Shown here: one piece after another, positions 13,396 through 26,235 of the stretch | Layout of the letters: every line of letters begins with the position of its first letter | Position numbering within the stretch: position 1 is the first letter of the stretch | NCBI RefSeq assembly: GCF_018139145.2 | Contig: NC_059482.1 | Location: forward strand, 12,734,794-12,798,793 | Origin: Gymnogyps californianus | Lineage: Eukaryota > Chordata > Aves > Accipitriformes > Cathartidae | Length of the DNA: 64,000 nt | Reading direction: 5' to 3' | Position numbers and translations under genes: made by a program | The notes under the pieces: generated by a model | The model's input: the letters and a program-made list of their open reading frames with translations, nothing else | Told to the model about the DNA's origin: nothing | The model's database searches: none

Positions 13396-13738
13396 GTGCA
13401 CTTTTCGGCTTATAGGCATATAAATTTACACGCATTGTGGTGTTTCCTGGGAAGGACCTCCAGACCATGATACAATATTTATGTCTACACTGTAATGATA
13501 AAGAAATCTTAACTGTGAAATCAAACATGGAAGTGTTTTAGCTGCTTCAGGGTGCCACTAATCTCAGCACTGTCATGCTGATGTGATGGAAGGTGTACAT
13601 TGCAGGAGGGGGACAGAACAGAAACCTGGGGGGGAACAAATCCCCTTTACTACTTTTCAGTTGTGAACCTCTATTTTGTCCTTGTGGCCAGTGACATGTT
13701 CTTGTCGAGAAGAGAAATCCTGCCATGAAGCACTTTGA

Positions 13739-13762
13739 TTTTTTTTTTTTTTTTTTTTTTTT
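13739..13762 (+). repeat. T24 homopolymer
   Basis: Uninterrupted T run between a unique flank and aaatttcagtaagtcc. No retrocopy body is recognised next to it. Confidence 0.95.
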
Positions 13763-13923
13763 AAATTTCAGTAAGTCCATGAACATAATTGTGCAGGTAA
13801 CAGAGTCCCTTTACCTTCTCCCACATTTGCAACCCAATTACACTGCTCTCTTGCTGGAGTCCTGAGCTAACTCCCCTGAACCTACAGGAGTCCTTTTTTT
13901 AAAAGGCTTGGGAGAGCAGCGAT

Positions 13924-14014
13924 GGGCCTGATACTGCAAGGTGTTGTGCTCCATAAACTTCATGTCATGTCAGCATAAGCTGAAATTTTTCCACAGCTTG
14001 CTGGATCAGGCTTT
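13924..14014. repeat. Ancient palindromic amniote repeat, best copy
   Basis: 'gggcctgatactgcaaggtg' and 'gtgctccataaacttcatg' open the element, and 'gctggatcaggc' closes it. This is the 'cctgatcctgcaaggtgctgagc ... gcaggatcaggcc' inverted structure with a worn centre. It is the clearest of the copies in this window. Confidence 0.55.
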
Positions 14015-14019
14015 GCCTT

Positions 14020-16939
14020 GAATTTTACCTAGACTTTGTTTTTAAAAAAAAAGCTAAGCATCTTAAATGACATAGATTGCCATTACTAATATTACATGAG
14101 GAAAGTGGTTTGTATTTTATTTCAATCTTCAGTTTGTAAGTCATAGATTGTGCTAGGTAACTTGTTTATGTAATGTTTTCAGTAGAAATTTTCCAAATGT
14201 ACATGTTTTCCCTTCTTTTTAAATTATCTTTTATTGCAGCTCTGATAAGCAAACCACAAATGTCTTGTTTATTTTGATGCAAGTAAGAACCCAAAATACA
14301 GATTCTTACTGCGATTCCCTGTGCCTTGGGTTTCTTGCTTAAAGTAACGTTTATTTTCACTGAGATTTCTATGAGTATTTTCAATACCTTCTGCCTCGGC
14401 ATAACATTAAAAAATGCTCTCTGTTCATTCATTACTGTACCTACTGATGTGGTAAAAGAGCATAAAATACCTCTTAATGCTTCCCACTTTCTTCCTGCAC
14501 TCACAACCCTGTTGGAAATCAGAAGTGCAGTTTTATAACAATGAAAAATAGTAAGAAAATTAACTGAACTTTGTAAATGACCAGAAAGGTTTGTTTCTTG
14601 CTTCACAGAAATTCATAACCTGTGCCAGCACAATCTCTGTTCCCTGCTTCTCAGCCGTAGATGTGCTGGTATTGTGTTTAAAGCCCAACAGAACAGTAGC
14701 AACGAGACAGAGCTGGCCTTACAGAAACATAGCAGCCAGATGATTGGATCCCATTTCCCACAGGTTTCGAAGTCTGCAACTGAAAATGTCTTGTAACTCT
14801 ATTAGGAAAGACCTACGGTGATCAATAGAAGCAACAAGGCCACACAAGTACGTCTCGGAGCACAATGAAAATTGCGCATCCTGTGGTGCTCAGGGGACTT
14901 AATATTTTTCAGTGATTTTCTCACCCCATCCCTTGCTCTTGTTTACGAAGCAGTTCTGTCTCATGCAGCTTTATTGTGAAATGTAACTGGACTTGTTCAT
15001 CATTGTAGTTTACAGAAAAAATCAGTTCTGTACATTTCCTAAGGTTTTAGGTAATATAGATTTAAAAAAAAAAAGTTTTCTTTAGTTTTGTAAAGATTGG
15101 TTTATATTTTGAAGTGGCATTCTGCAACTTCAAAGAGAGGATGTCTGCAGTGGTGAGACAGGAGGGCAGCAGTCCCTTACCCGTCTGTCTTGTTTGAGAC
15201 AAGAGGGCCGAGGGCAGGAGTAGGGGTATGGTTTCGCTGGAGCTGACTGGTGGTGGACCCACGGATTCAATGTAGTGAATCAGGGCCACAAGCCAACACA
15301 CCACTCCCCCAGATGTTCGGAGCTGGGTGGATCTGAGATGGCATTGGAAATGACATTAGTATTTATGTACAAACACCTGACCAGAAGAGCATTTTTGTGG
15401 CTCAGTTAATATGGTCTCCCTCCCTCTCTGATATTAGAGAGAGAACTGAATCCTCGTTGTGGGTGGAGGGACAAGGGGAAGTGATCCATGCTATTTATTA
15501 ATGCCTTTTGTACAGCTGTTTATTTTCTATAGAGTTAATTACCCAGTTATTCCAGGGCTGGACCCTAATAAGTGAATAGGATGGAAATTCCAATACGAGG
15601 TCATGAGAAGGTAGCTGGCATTTCCCACCCCTGAATCCTTCTATGAAATGAATATGACGGAGTCCTAAGAATGAGGTGAAAAATTCTCTGAGGTGTTCTG
15701 GGAGGCTGAAGAGGCTGTTTTGCTAGACAGAGATGATGACAGAAGGCATGGTGAAGTGCAGCATAACAGTAATTACTGCAGGATTCCCAAGTAAATTCAT
15801 AAAGTTGTATCCCACTGAAAACATGTATTTCAAATATCCTTTTTCTTCTCTGCATGACTGGGGCAATTAGTAATGGAGATGCAAAGATTCAATTAGATTA
15901 GGAAAACTTTAAAAATTTGAATTATTATCTGGAACTATCTGGTTAATTATGGATCAGAAAAATAGCTGTGATGATCTTTCAGAAATGCTTTGCTTCATTT
16001 TTTGGTGATTCTAAGCCATCTGTGGATAACCAGCAACAAAGGATTTGATCCCACAGATTTAAGCTCTGAAGTAGTCTTATGGAAATTAGTTTTGCTTAGA
16101 TGGACTTTTTCTCAACAACTTTCAGAACTCAGTCTTATTTTAGTGACAACTAAGAGACTGCTTGTTCTGCTACATAATTATTTTTAGTTTGCTGTTACGC
16201 ACCCCCTACAATATATTGTTTAAAACTTTTTTTTCTTTTTTTAATGTGAGAAGAACAACATACTTGCTTTGAGGTGTACAGGGAGTCTTTTATAGACAGT
16301 GTATTTAGCTCAGAGCACATGAAAAAATAACTACTTGACTAGGTTAGCTTTGGGTACCCTCAGGCTCTTTGAGATTAGTTTTAGATTCATATGCTATGGT
16401 CACTCATTGACCAAGCTGTTTCAACCCTTATACATATCCAGCAAAGGATCATTTCCCTCAGGCATGGTTTTCTTTCAATCATATTTAGCAAAACCATTAA
16501 ACACACTTGGGGCTTGCACTGAGGAGAGAAACAACTTTATATGTACACAATTCAAAACAATTTTCTTCTTCAGGAAAAAGAAAAAACTTAGTTAAGTGTT
16601 AAATCTCAGTTTGTCAAGACTTAAGTTTGGTGCACCCTAAAAGGGTTCTGTATAACTTCCCCTGCAATTAAATTACTTTTCCATTATTCCTAGTCATTTT
16701 TGCCAATATTTTTAAAGTTGATGCAAAGATGCTTTATTCCTAAACAAACAGAAAAATGAAATATTTCTGTTTTTATTTCCAAGAGTGTTTGACAGTTGAT
16801 ACAATAGTGGGATGGGAAGCAAATGATACCTTGATTACTTTTTATCTTTGTAATAGCCTTTACTTTAGCAGCCAAATTTTATTTTTCAACAAATCCTCAA
16901 ACCATAAGGTTTTCAGCTTTGATGTTTTTTAAAGAGAGT

Positions 16940-16940
<1 letters not shown>
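14020..16940. other. No gene seen
   Basis: Contains the longest open frame of the window (14166-14606, - strand, 146 codons), judged non-coding. Otherwise AT-rich, with an A-run at 15064-15073. Confidence 0.55.

Positions 16941-16983
<43 letters not shown>
16941..16983 (+). repeat. (CA)n microsatellite
   Basis: About 21 CA units without interruption, between aagagagtta and ctgcccccc. Likely polymorphic. Confidence 0.97.
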
Positions 16984-16986
<3 letters not shown>

Positions 16987-19033
16987 CCCCCATATTTTAG
17001 AACAGATGAGCATCCACAATAGTGGATGAAGAATCTATGTAGAGAAAGAATGCAAAGCAGAGTGGTTGTGTGCCTCCGACTGTGGCATTTAGCCATGCCA
17101 GGTTTCTGATCCCCCACTTAGCTTCCTTTGTGTGCAAAGTCATATTGGCTCCAGTTCAGTGAAATTCAATGCAGGAAGAGTAAGTGTTCACACACAAAGA
17201 CTATTTGTAGGACTTGTTACTGGACCCTAAATTTGGAATTGGGAAGTGTTCCCAGATGGCCTACAAAGTGAGTATTTTTGGTTCTTAACTGAGAAAGATT
17301 CACATTAAATTCAATGAGTTCTCTTTATTAAACATATCTTGGCCCATGGTTTATAGAAAATACTCTTCGCTTGAACAGTGTAGCTTTGAATAGAGTAGAA
17401 ATATATGTGAGAAGGAGGTGTTGGGGTTTTTTGTGTGCTGTGTGTGGGTTCATTTCCCTATGCACAGAGTTATTGTTTGTGGGAGAACGGGGGGAATTCC
17501 TTTTCCTCGTACGGTTATCTATTTTGGGTGGCTGTCTAAGAAAGAATTATCTCCCAAATTATCTGAGAAGTAAATGATGCTCTCCCTTCAAGATCTATCT
17601 TAATCCAAATGCTGTGTCTAGCAGGTTTCACTTGGGAGTTCAGACTCACCACTGCACTTTGACTGCTCAAACCAGAAATCTCTGGTGACACTCTCTCTGC
17701 TTACCCTGGCTGGCTTTTACTTGAACTCTCTCGGATCTTTTTACACATGAAGGCATGTGTACATATTCACTCCCCCATCCCCCTTCTTTCTCTGTATGGA
17801 GATCACCTGAACTGCTTAAATCTTTTGATTTGATTTTCATTTCTTTTCTGATAGCAGTGGAATTCCTTAGATTTATATTAAAGATGCTATCATATCCATA
17901 AGCTCTTCTGTAGCCAGATTTGGAATTTCTACAGGTGTCTTTCTTCAGGTAGTATCAATGAGATTCATGCAAAATTGTTTTTCTCTAATCATACATCTTT
18001 GGTTACTGCAGGTATTTATGATCATGTGCATTGAGCTGTAAACATGAGGGTAAGACAATCTTTCTTCTTTGAGGTGGGACCAAAATGGATAGATATCTGA
18101 GCAGTTATTTAGTTCTATAGTTTTCTCCTTTTCACGACTGTCCTGATGTTCATCATAACTGCCTAAATTCAGAATGAAAAGTAAATTGCAGACTTAATTT
18201 TTGCTAAGTCATATTTAAAATGCCCCTAACCTTTGATACTCCACTAAGTTGACTGGAATTTTAGTTTGCTCTTTTCTGTCTCCCTGACAACTTTGAATGG
18301 AGGAGTCCTGCTTGAGAAGCTCTTGAAACAGCCTTAGACCTGTACAACTCCAGGAAAAATGCTAGTTTTTAGATCTCCTATTTCCGATTATGTTTCCTAT
18401 CTTATTAAATTAGCATTAGGTTTCAAAACATCGGACTGCCCTTTTTTAACCTCTTATCTTGCTTCATGTAATGCCATTCTGGACCAAACAGAGACTGAAC
18501 CAAATTTTGGGAAGTGCTCATTAGTTTTTGGATGTTTCCCTTTCTCACAGTGTCAGAGTAACCAAGTTGCTCCTTTGTCGAGGCTTGTTGAGCAATTGCC
18601 TAAGATCACAGTCTATCTGTTAATATAACTAACTACAGTGCAGTTTTAAGGCCTCTAATTTTAGTCTTCTATTATTCTTCTTTTCAGTTGTGCATCTTGT
18701 CATCTTCAGCTATTAGAAATTCTAAATTTCAGCATTGAAAGTGCTAAACTATCTCTTCTAGTAGTATTTCATTAATGCTTTGTGATTTAATATTTCATTG
18801 TCTGTAAAAGTCATGAGACATTATAGCGTGAAAAGTACAATATAAGTTTTATTGTATTGTTTACTTCTTGCCTGTTACGTAGCAGCAGCACTTACTTCCT
18901 GTTGATTTTCCAGCAGTGAAAGTTAGAGATATTTTTCTTACAGGTAAAATAATTAGTGGTTTAGGTGAAAATGAATACAATTTATGTGTGTTCAGTCACA
19001 CAGAGTGTCAGACTTTTTTAACCATATTTTCAG

Positions 19034-19228
19034 TTTGTGGCAGTTAGGAAAACGGATTATTCAGAATTTCATCCTTTTAACTATAAATTAGCACATTTGG
19101 ATTTATTTTCTGGAATTTCCATAGTACACGTGGTAGGCTACAGCAAGCATATTATTTCTGAAAAGCCCTCATATCTTCTGAAAATATTAAATGTTTTAAA
19201 GACTTTAAGAAGAAAACTCAAAGCAAAG
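19034..19228 (+). CDS. Exon-like block, 65 codons, phase 0-0
   Basis: The acceptor follows a T-rich run ending ttttcag, and the donor is AAAG|GTAATG at 19229. All 195 bases are open in phase 0 in a strongly AT-rich stretch, where stops are expected about every 16 codons. The translation begins FVAVRKTDYSEF and has a basic, Leu/Lys-rich end (LRRKLKAK). No membrane segment or known motif is seen. Both boundaries are phase 0, as in the block at 10118-10243, so the two could be spliced together. The product is not recognised. Confidence 0.2.
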
Positions 19229-20297
19229 GTAATGGCCTAAATGCTCCCTACATGTGCACCTGAAATAAGTAACTTAAAATGTCTTAAGGTTTGAATTTCT
19301 TAAGGTGACAAAGCTTAGTTCTGCTTAGTGATGTGATCACCCAGTGACAGCACCTTTGCCTTCATGCCATGGTACTGATTTTGCATCTTCCAAAGGCAGA
19401 TCCTGATGTCTTTTTTTTTAGGTACAATATCACAGGATTTAAATTGCTAACAGAAACTTCGTGATGATCCTTGTGCTTCCAGTATGTAAACTGGCAAAAT
19501 TTCTACACTGTACAATCATAAAAAGCTGTTTTGTGTAAATCACTACTCTTATACATGAATAGGTTCCTAGTCTCCTCCAGCACCGCCTGTAGTCAACAAA
19601 GGAGCTCCTGCAGAGAGTAACTCGGAGCACCTGCATTGGGTTCCCGTTCTGAATCATCTGGAAGAGGATCCCTCTCTCCAGTCACTCTAGAAACCACCTG
19701 ACTAAGTGAGGTGCCCAAAGTAGAGCTGTATGAATGCTTTGTTCATGTTTCATGACCGTTCACTTCAAAACTGTTGTTTAGTGAACTTCCCTAGGAAAAA
19801 ATACGGACTCAAATCTTGTTTAAGACTTAACATGGAGATATTTTATGGATGTCTGAGTTGAATAGAGTTCAGGGAGAATTTTTTCCCCATGTGTTTGTGT
19901 GAAACAGGAATCTGAATTCAGTCACATCTACTTCCCAACAGTTTGGGCTTCTAGAAATTAGCACAAGGAATAATCCCATGGTACGGGGTAGATTTTTAGT
20001 GTTCCCTGCAATTGAAGTAGTTCTGCGCTACATTCAAGCAAAAACTATGCTTTGGCAGTGTGGTGAAACAGAGAATTCTCCTCAAATTAGTTACAGAAAT
20101 TGAATGACAGGACAAATTAAAAGGAGGCAGGCGGGGGTGAAATATTTTGTTTTAAAAATACTCCATGAAGACAAACATGCAGTAAATTAGCAAGTGTGTT
20201 CTCTCAGTTATTCATGGAAACATGTTTGAAAAAAACCATGGGGTTGGTTTGTTTATTATTTGGCAGAATTTTCCAGTGTTTTGTCAGTTTTCCACAG

Positions 20298-20551
20298 GCC
20301 GCTGTGCATACAGCTCCTTGGGAGGATCTCCAGAAATCTTTGAGGAAGCCTTCAGAAATGATGAACCAGACATGGAGAAATGCAGCCAGAATGACAGTGC
20401 AAGGCAACAAGTTCAAAGCTGGGCATTCCTTTTGAAAACCTTTCCACCCCAAAGGCATAATTTTGAGCAGTACATGTATGAAGTGAGAAAATTACAGAGA
20501 TCCATGGATCTACCTGCATCTAGTCCTGGATACTTCAAAAGCTGCAGTTAA
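20298..20551 (+). CDS. Terminal-exon-like block, open in two frames
   Basis: An acceptor (gtttttccacag-like) precedes GCCGCTGTG at 20298. In phase 0 the frame runs to a stop at 20433-20435 (45 codons, starts AAVHTAPWEDL), compatible with 19034-19228. In the +1 frame it runs to 20551 and reads more like protein (a charged, Gln-rich helix ending in GYFKSCS). That frame would need an upstream exon of a different phase. AATAAA lies at 20952-20957. The two frames cannot both be coding for long, so the identity is unresolved. No homolog is recognised. Confidence 0.2.
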
Positions 20552-20733
20552 AAGTGCAAACCAAACTTCCTTTGCATTTACAGCAGGTGGTATTAATTTA
20601 TGTCATTTAGATTAATAGCAGTTGTTGTTTAACAATAGCTGTTGATAAACTAGCATTGTTATAACAATATGCAAAAAACTGCATCTAAACTCGGGGTGGG
20701 GGAGGAGAGCAGCCAAATGCTCCACCCTGTTTT

Positions 20734-20757
20734 TTATATACATATATATATATATTT
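20734..20757 (+). repeat. (TA)n tract
   Basis: tatatacatatatatatatat in a G-poor stretch. Simple repeat. Confidence 0.85.
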
Positions 20758-23220
20758 TCCTCTGTCCACACACGGAAATGATAACTTCAGTATGTTTATT
20801 GGGAGCGGTGAAAAACAGCCACTTGCAAATTAAGTGAGACAAGGAACAACAGATTGGAGCTGTATATTTTTTTAAATGTTGCTTCCAACCACAGCGTAAG
20901 TGTTAGAAAGGAGGGGGAAGCTTTTTTGGGAGATATATTGGTTTTTATTGCAATAAATGCTTCTGGCTCAAAGACATCCATAGTTTAACCTGGTAATCTG
21001 TAAGAAGTAGAAGGGCATGTGCTGGCAGAAGAGAGCAGAGCTGTGAAAAGGGTCTGTCCTTAGGACCTGTCTATCCTTCTGTTCATAATAAAAGCAAGAG
21101 AAAAAAGAAGCAGTGTTATCAGTACACTTCTGCAAGTGAATTAGCTAGCACAGATTTGATAAAGCTTATAAACCCTCTAGAGCAATCGTGACAGTTTGCT
21201 GGCTTGGGCTTTGTCTGCTGCCAGTTACTCCTTGCTAGTGGCACTCTTTATTTATGCTTCAGTACCACGTTATCCTCTGGGCTTCAAACAGAAGGGACCT
21301 GTCTGTAAGTGTTTTGGTTGTGGTGTTAAAAAATAAGAGTGCAGCAAAACACATGCAACAGTGCCCAAGATCTGTTTCAGCCAGTTTCCCATCTCGTGGT
21401 GTTGCTTCCCCGTGACTGTTCGGTACACGCAGAGCGTGGCTGAGGTGGTATATGTCTGCCTTCCACTAGAGAGTGTCACAGAGTTATCTGAATGAATGAA
21501 AAAATCCAAATGGATGCATTATCTGCTTTGCTGTAGGTAAAATGCAAAGTGGTGCGACCTCAAGAACAGGAGATCGGTGTGCCTGCCTACAGGTTTTTCA
21601 TTGTCTACCACTGCCATTTATCCTTCACTCTGCAGCTAAAAATGAACATAGTGCAGAAGGTAGCCACATTTTAATACACACCAGTTTTTTACCCATTGGA
21701 CAATGTCTACACATTAATGTTATGGTAAATATATAGTCTGATACTTTTTTCTCTCTTTTGTACTCAGATTAAATATATACTTCAAAATGTTAGCATAATT
21801 TTGGGGTCGATTATCATGTGCATGTTCCTAGCACAAGGCATTGGCAAATAGAGTTTAGGTTTTGGATCAGCCTATGTAAAATTCTACACATGGGAATCCT
21901 GGAAAGAAAGTTGCAGTCCATTAGCAAATTCTCATATCTGGACTGAAGATGTATATGCATAAGTAGAGAAATTGAAAAATGGTGTTAAGTAGTCAGAAAG
22001 TCTCCAAAGGGAGATCTGGACAAGAAGCTACAGTAATAGCATTAGATGGCTATTATTATAAAAAGAAAAAGAATAACTTAAAAGTGAGGACAATGGTAAC
22101 ACTCCAAATGCATAAAGTAATTTCTTTAGCCCCTGAAATTTCATATGGAAATGCAAACACAGAAAGTATTGTTTTTCAGGTGTCTGATGTCATTGAATAA
22201 CTCCCATTCCTTTTTCTAAATGAAGGATTACCCATGAAGATACTTTATTTAAAATAATAAATTAAAAATGTAAATACTGTGCTGACCACTGTAGTGCTTA
22301 AAATGGGGTTTAATCCTCAAGGTCAATTTAGGTGAACTCTCCTGTCCCTGAATTCCAGCAAAGTCTGCAATTCAGCTGTTTTCTGTTATAGCGGACTGAT
22401 CCCTCCTTTCTTCCAGGTTTGTGGTCCATGGCCAACATCTTTGTCCGGTGTACACTGTTTTCCTTCTGCTTTAATGAATGTGATACCTCAGGTGACACCA
22501 GCTGAGAATCTGTCCTTTGATTCCATCCTGTCTCCACATCTGGGGACATACAGAAACCTCAGCAGGGACACTTTTATTCCCAGATAATTTCCACATCATA
22601 GGAAGAATTTTAAAGGCTCTGGAAAACTCAGACAGAAGAAGCAGGGCCAGTTGGGCTCAAAAGCTTCATTTCCTTACCTTTTCCTTGGGAAAACAGGGGT
22701 CTAAAGGGATGAATCAGGGGCCTAAGCATCCCTCGGTGATACCGGCAGTCGTTAACAGACCACAGCTGAAGGGGTCTCAAAGACCTGAGTGCAGAGTGAT
22801 AAAAAGGCATTTCTCCTGAAGTTAAGACAAAGCAAGTAGTACAGTGAGAGCAATTATGTCAGATCCTACTATAGTGAGGTGAGCAGTAAGCTAGACTTGT
22901 AATGTCATTAAGAAACTGTAAGGTCCTGAGAGTTAAAGATCCTGTGATACATCTTTATAAGGTTACATGTACTTATCTGTGACAATCTCAGACTTTGTTC
23001 TTAAGAACTTTCAATTTGTTTTAGCTATTTAAATATCTCTGCAGTTAGCTCACCTCTGTATTTCCACCCTTCCCTACTGGAAAGGTGAAGAAGTACAAGT
23101 AATGTAATCAAATCTATTTGATTTTGTTAAAATGAGCTTGAGCTGCTACTGCATTGGAAGATAACAGAGACTGATCCTTTGAGTGTGTAGAATTGATTTG
23201 GGGGAGTCTTTTGAAATTTC

Positions 23221-23252
23221 TGCTATTAGTTCGGTTTGCTATTAGTTCTGTT
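23221..23252 (+). repeat. 16-bp tandem duplication
   Basis: tgctattagttcggtt is followed directly by tgctattagttctgtt, with one mismatch between the units. Confidence 0.9.
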
Positions 23253-23659
23253 TGGAACGTACATATGTTGGAGCAAGGGAGGGATTTTCTGATCATTGTC
23301 TGACAGTCATTGCTAAATGAAGGGAATTGTACAGCTGTGGACAACTAAAAAGCTATCTGAAAGAATGTACCCACCCTAGCAAGCAGTTTTTAAGTATAGA
23401 GGTGTGGATAATAAATAATGAAAAGTATCCCCATGTTACCGACCTGAGCAGATACTGCTCTTCCAGTGGCAGTGGGAGATGCAACTCTTTAGTCCAGCAT
23501 TTGCTCCTCAATCCACCCCAGCTCCTAGGGTACCTATTAGTGAAGATTAAGAAAATCACCAATGTATATTTTTTCTAAAAAGAAATGGAGAAAGTCTACA
23601 GGTGAGCTTTTAAGAAAAAAAAAAAAGTTTATGAAACTTTTTTACTGCTGTTTTCTAGA

Positions 23660-23744
23660 ACATATCAGGGTTTCTGCACTACGATGGTTACAGGAGGAGG
23701 GAGAAGGTTTCTGTGGTTCTGCCAATGGCTTAGCAGGAAGGTGT
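23660..23744 (+). CDS. Weak exon-like block
   Basis: A good acceptor (tttttactgctgttttctag) is followed by a frame open to TAA near 23750 (EHIRVSALRWLQEEGEG..., ending RCE). The possible donor GTGAGT near the end is only moderate. Low support. Confidence 0.1.
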
Positions 23745-23844
23745 GAGTAACTCTATCTCAGTTTACCCTTTATAGTTAGAATTGAAACACATCTTTTGTG
23801 GGCTACACAAGAATGTTTAATTAATGTTTGAGAGCTGTGAGACC

Positions 23845-23873
23845 CTTTCATAAGGAGTTGCTCTTTATGAAAG
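23845..23873. repeat. 9-bp hairpin
   Basis: CTTTCATAA and TTATGAAAG flank an 11-base loop. Stems of this size are expected a few times by chance in 64 kb. Confidence 0.7.
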
Positions 23874-26149
23874 CAAAGACATATTTATTAATAACCAGGT
23901 GGCTGTTTCGCACTTTGTCTTCTCATAAATAGTACCCTAAAGAAAAAAAAAATACGAGTGGAAATATTTTTAGGAGCTTTTGGATAAGAATTGCTACCTC
24001 ATTACTGAGCTGAAGTAACTTTGAAAGATGGCTTATATAGCCATACTATGTGCACTTTTATTGCATGAGGGATTTCTAATAGTCAACAGAAGTTCCTTCC
24101 TGAGGACCTGGAGAGAGTGTGATCTAACTCTTTCAAGTTAATCATGAACTACAGAGCAAGCACTAAGTAAACTGATAGCATAAATTGAAAGGTCACAGCC
24201 TGTGTTGAGAGAGAGGCTGTAGTATTTCCCTCTTAAGAGACATGACAATTCATTTTGATCTCTGTCATAGAGGTACAGATGACTGAAGGTGAGAGATGCT
24301 CAAAAAGAGCTCAGCAAAAGGGACTGGGTGCCTTAACACGCACCTCTCTTGTCCTCACCACTCCCGTGCCCCTCACAGCAGAAAGCAAATGCAGTCTCAG
24401 ACTGTGTCAAAGCTCTGTGTTCTTCCTTTTCTTCAGCTGCAATTCGTTGAATCCTTGATGGTTTGACTTATGTGTGCACCACAGTGGGTTTGGGGGAATC
24501 TCTATGAGGAAAAGGCTGCAGAAATGTCTTTATTCTCCTTTAGATTTCTTACTGGATCAAAGGATTCCTTAGGCCTTGCACTCAGTGTAACACAAATACA
24601 TATGTGTATTTGTCTGTCATGTACATAACTGATGGGGCAGCAGAAAATGGAGCTTGGAAATATTAATATCCAAAATGTGTTAGAATTTGATCATACTAGC
24701 AGAATCTGTAAGTTAACAAGAGTATGTCTGTGTCAGGATGAGATGATCATCCAGAAATAATAGAATTTGTGTTTCAATATGAGAAAACTGTAAAGGTTTA
24801 AAGCCAGGATGTGTGTTTATCTATTCCTTTTTTTTTCTTTCTTTTTGCTGAAATATCTCTTTGTGCCAGGTATTGTATATCCTCTAGTCATTAGAGCTAC
24901 TAGTTTAAACAGGAATAGATATGTAGAAGCTTATTCATGCTGTACACTCTAGGGCAGGTGAACACTAAATTTACCTCCAAGTGCTTTAAATGTCAAATAA
25001 GATTAACCATCCGCTAATCCGTCTAACAATTCACTAGAAGTTCTGCTCTCTGGCAATGATTTTGCATAATAGACAAGGTAACCCCTTTGCTGCCTGATTT
25101 GTTCAGCATATGGCCAGCAAAAACAAGCGCGTGTTGGATGATGCAGCCATTTTACATGCAATGTGCTGTTCCACATAACCTTTTCCTTGATGAACAGCAA
25201 ACATTGCCCAAAGAATCCCACAGAAGAATCACTAAGTGGTTTACAGAAGTTAATGGCCAGGCACTAATGTACCCGCGCCTATGTTTAGATGGAGAGAACA
25301 GTGATATGTGTGTTTAAAGACCACAAACGTTGCAGAAATCAAGGTAAGAACAAACTAAGATAACTGAAAATTTGGTCCAAAATTAAAAAGAAGCAAAAGG
25401 AAGGGAGGGAGGAATATTCTTGTTTGCACGTATAACAAGACTACTTAAGTGTAGCGCAGTTTTGCCTGCTTCAGGGAAAACCAGGTTCCCCGGTTCCTCA
25501 GCTTCAGGAGCTGAATTGTAATTCCTGATCTATAGCAATAGCCAACAGGAGAAGGAAATGAACATTGCACAGGGATTCAATTAACTCTAGAAGAGTACAC
25601 TGGATTTTGGAGAAGAAAAGGGACCCCCTCTTTGAATAAGCTTTAACACCTTGACGGAGAAGTCAAATCAATTAGATTTTCCTGAGACAAAACGAAGCGT
25701 ATGTTTATACAGAGTTGTCTCAGAGTCCTGGGAGAAATTTGAATTGGAACCCATATTAAAAAACCATCTGGGAATATCTTGCAAAAGACATCTTGATGTA
25801 AAGATGGTATTGTTGCCATTGGCCTAAGAAAGATCTCTCATCACACTTGACCTTGGGATCTAATTAACATCCTGGAAAAAAAGTTCTTATTACTACCTAT
25901 TTAAAATATAAGCAGGTGCTAGTAGTATTTTCTTAACGCAGTCTTTTGTTTCAAACCTTGACAATAGTTATATTTTGGAGAAGCATAAAAGCTTGAATTC
26001 AGAAAGAAAATATTATCAAAATATTGAACGGGACAGTTGGATACTTTAAAAATTGCAGGAAGGTGAATCACATTAAAAAGCACAGCTAGACCAAAGGGTA
26101 CAGATCTAGAAGTTGGTGCTGTTTAGGGCAAGCGAAGGAAATGAGCCTT

Positions 26150-26235
26150 CAACCGTGCTGGTTGTGCCAGAAGTCTCTGCGCCACAAGGCCAAGGAAGGG
26201 AGCCGACGTGCGAACGCCTGTCCTCCACCGCTGCG
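26150..26235. promoter_or_regulatory. Small CpG-rich patch
   Basis: About nine CpG in under 90 bases (gccgacgtgcgaacgcctg and nearby), isolated in AT-rich DNA. The following frame to 26447 is open but unremarkable. Confidence 0.3.

Larger units (their letters stand above)
20960..26145. other. No gene seen
   Basis: Unique AT-rich DNA, with only the small tandem duplication (23.2 kb), the weak exon-like block (23.66 kb) and a 9-bp hairpin (23.85 kb). Confidence 0.55.

Noticed and set aside
12534..13762. T22 and T24 runs as possible poly(A) tails of minus-strand retrocopies
   Set aside because: No gene-like body or target duplication could be seen next to either run.
14166..14606. Longest open frame, 146 codons, - strand
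   Set aside because: About one frame this long is expected by chance in 64 kb of AT-rich DNA over six frames. The translation has no recognisable domain, and no clear splice or promoter context was found.
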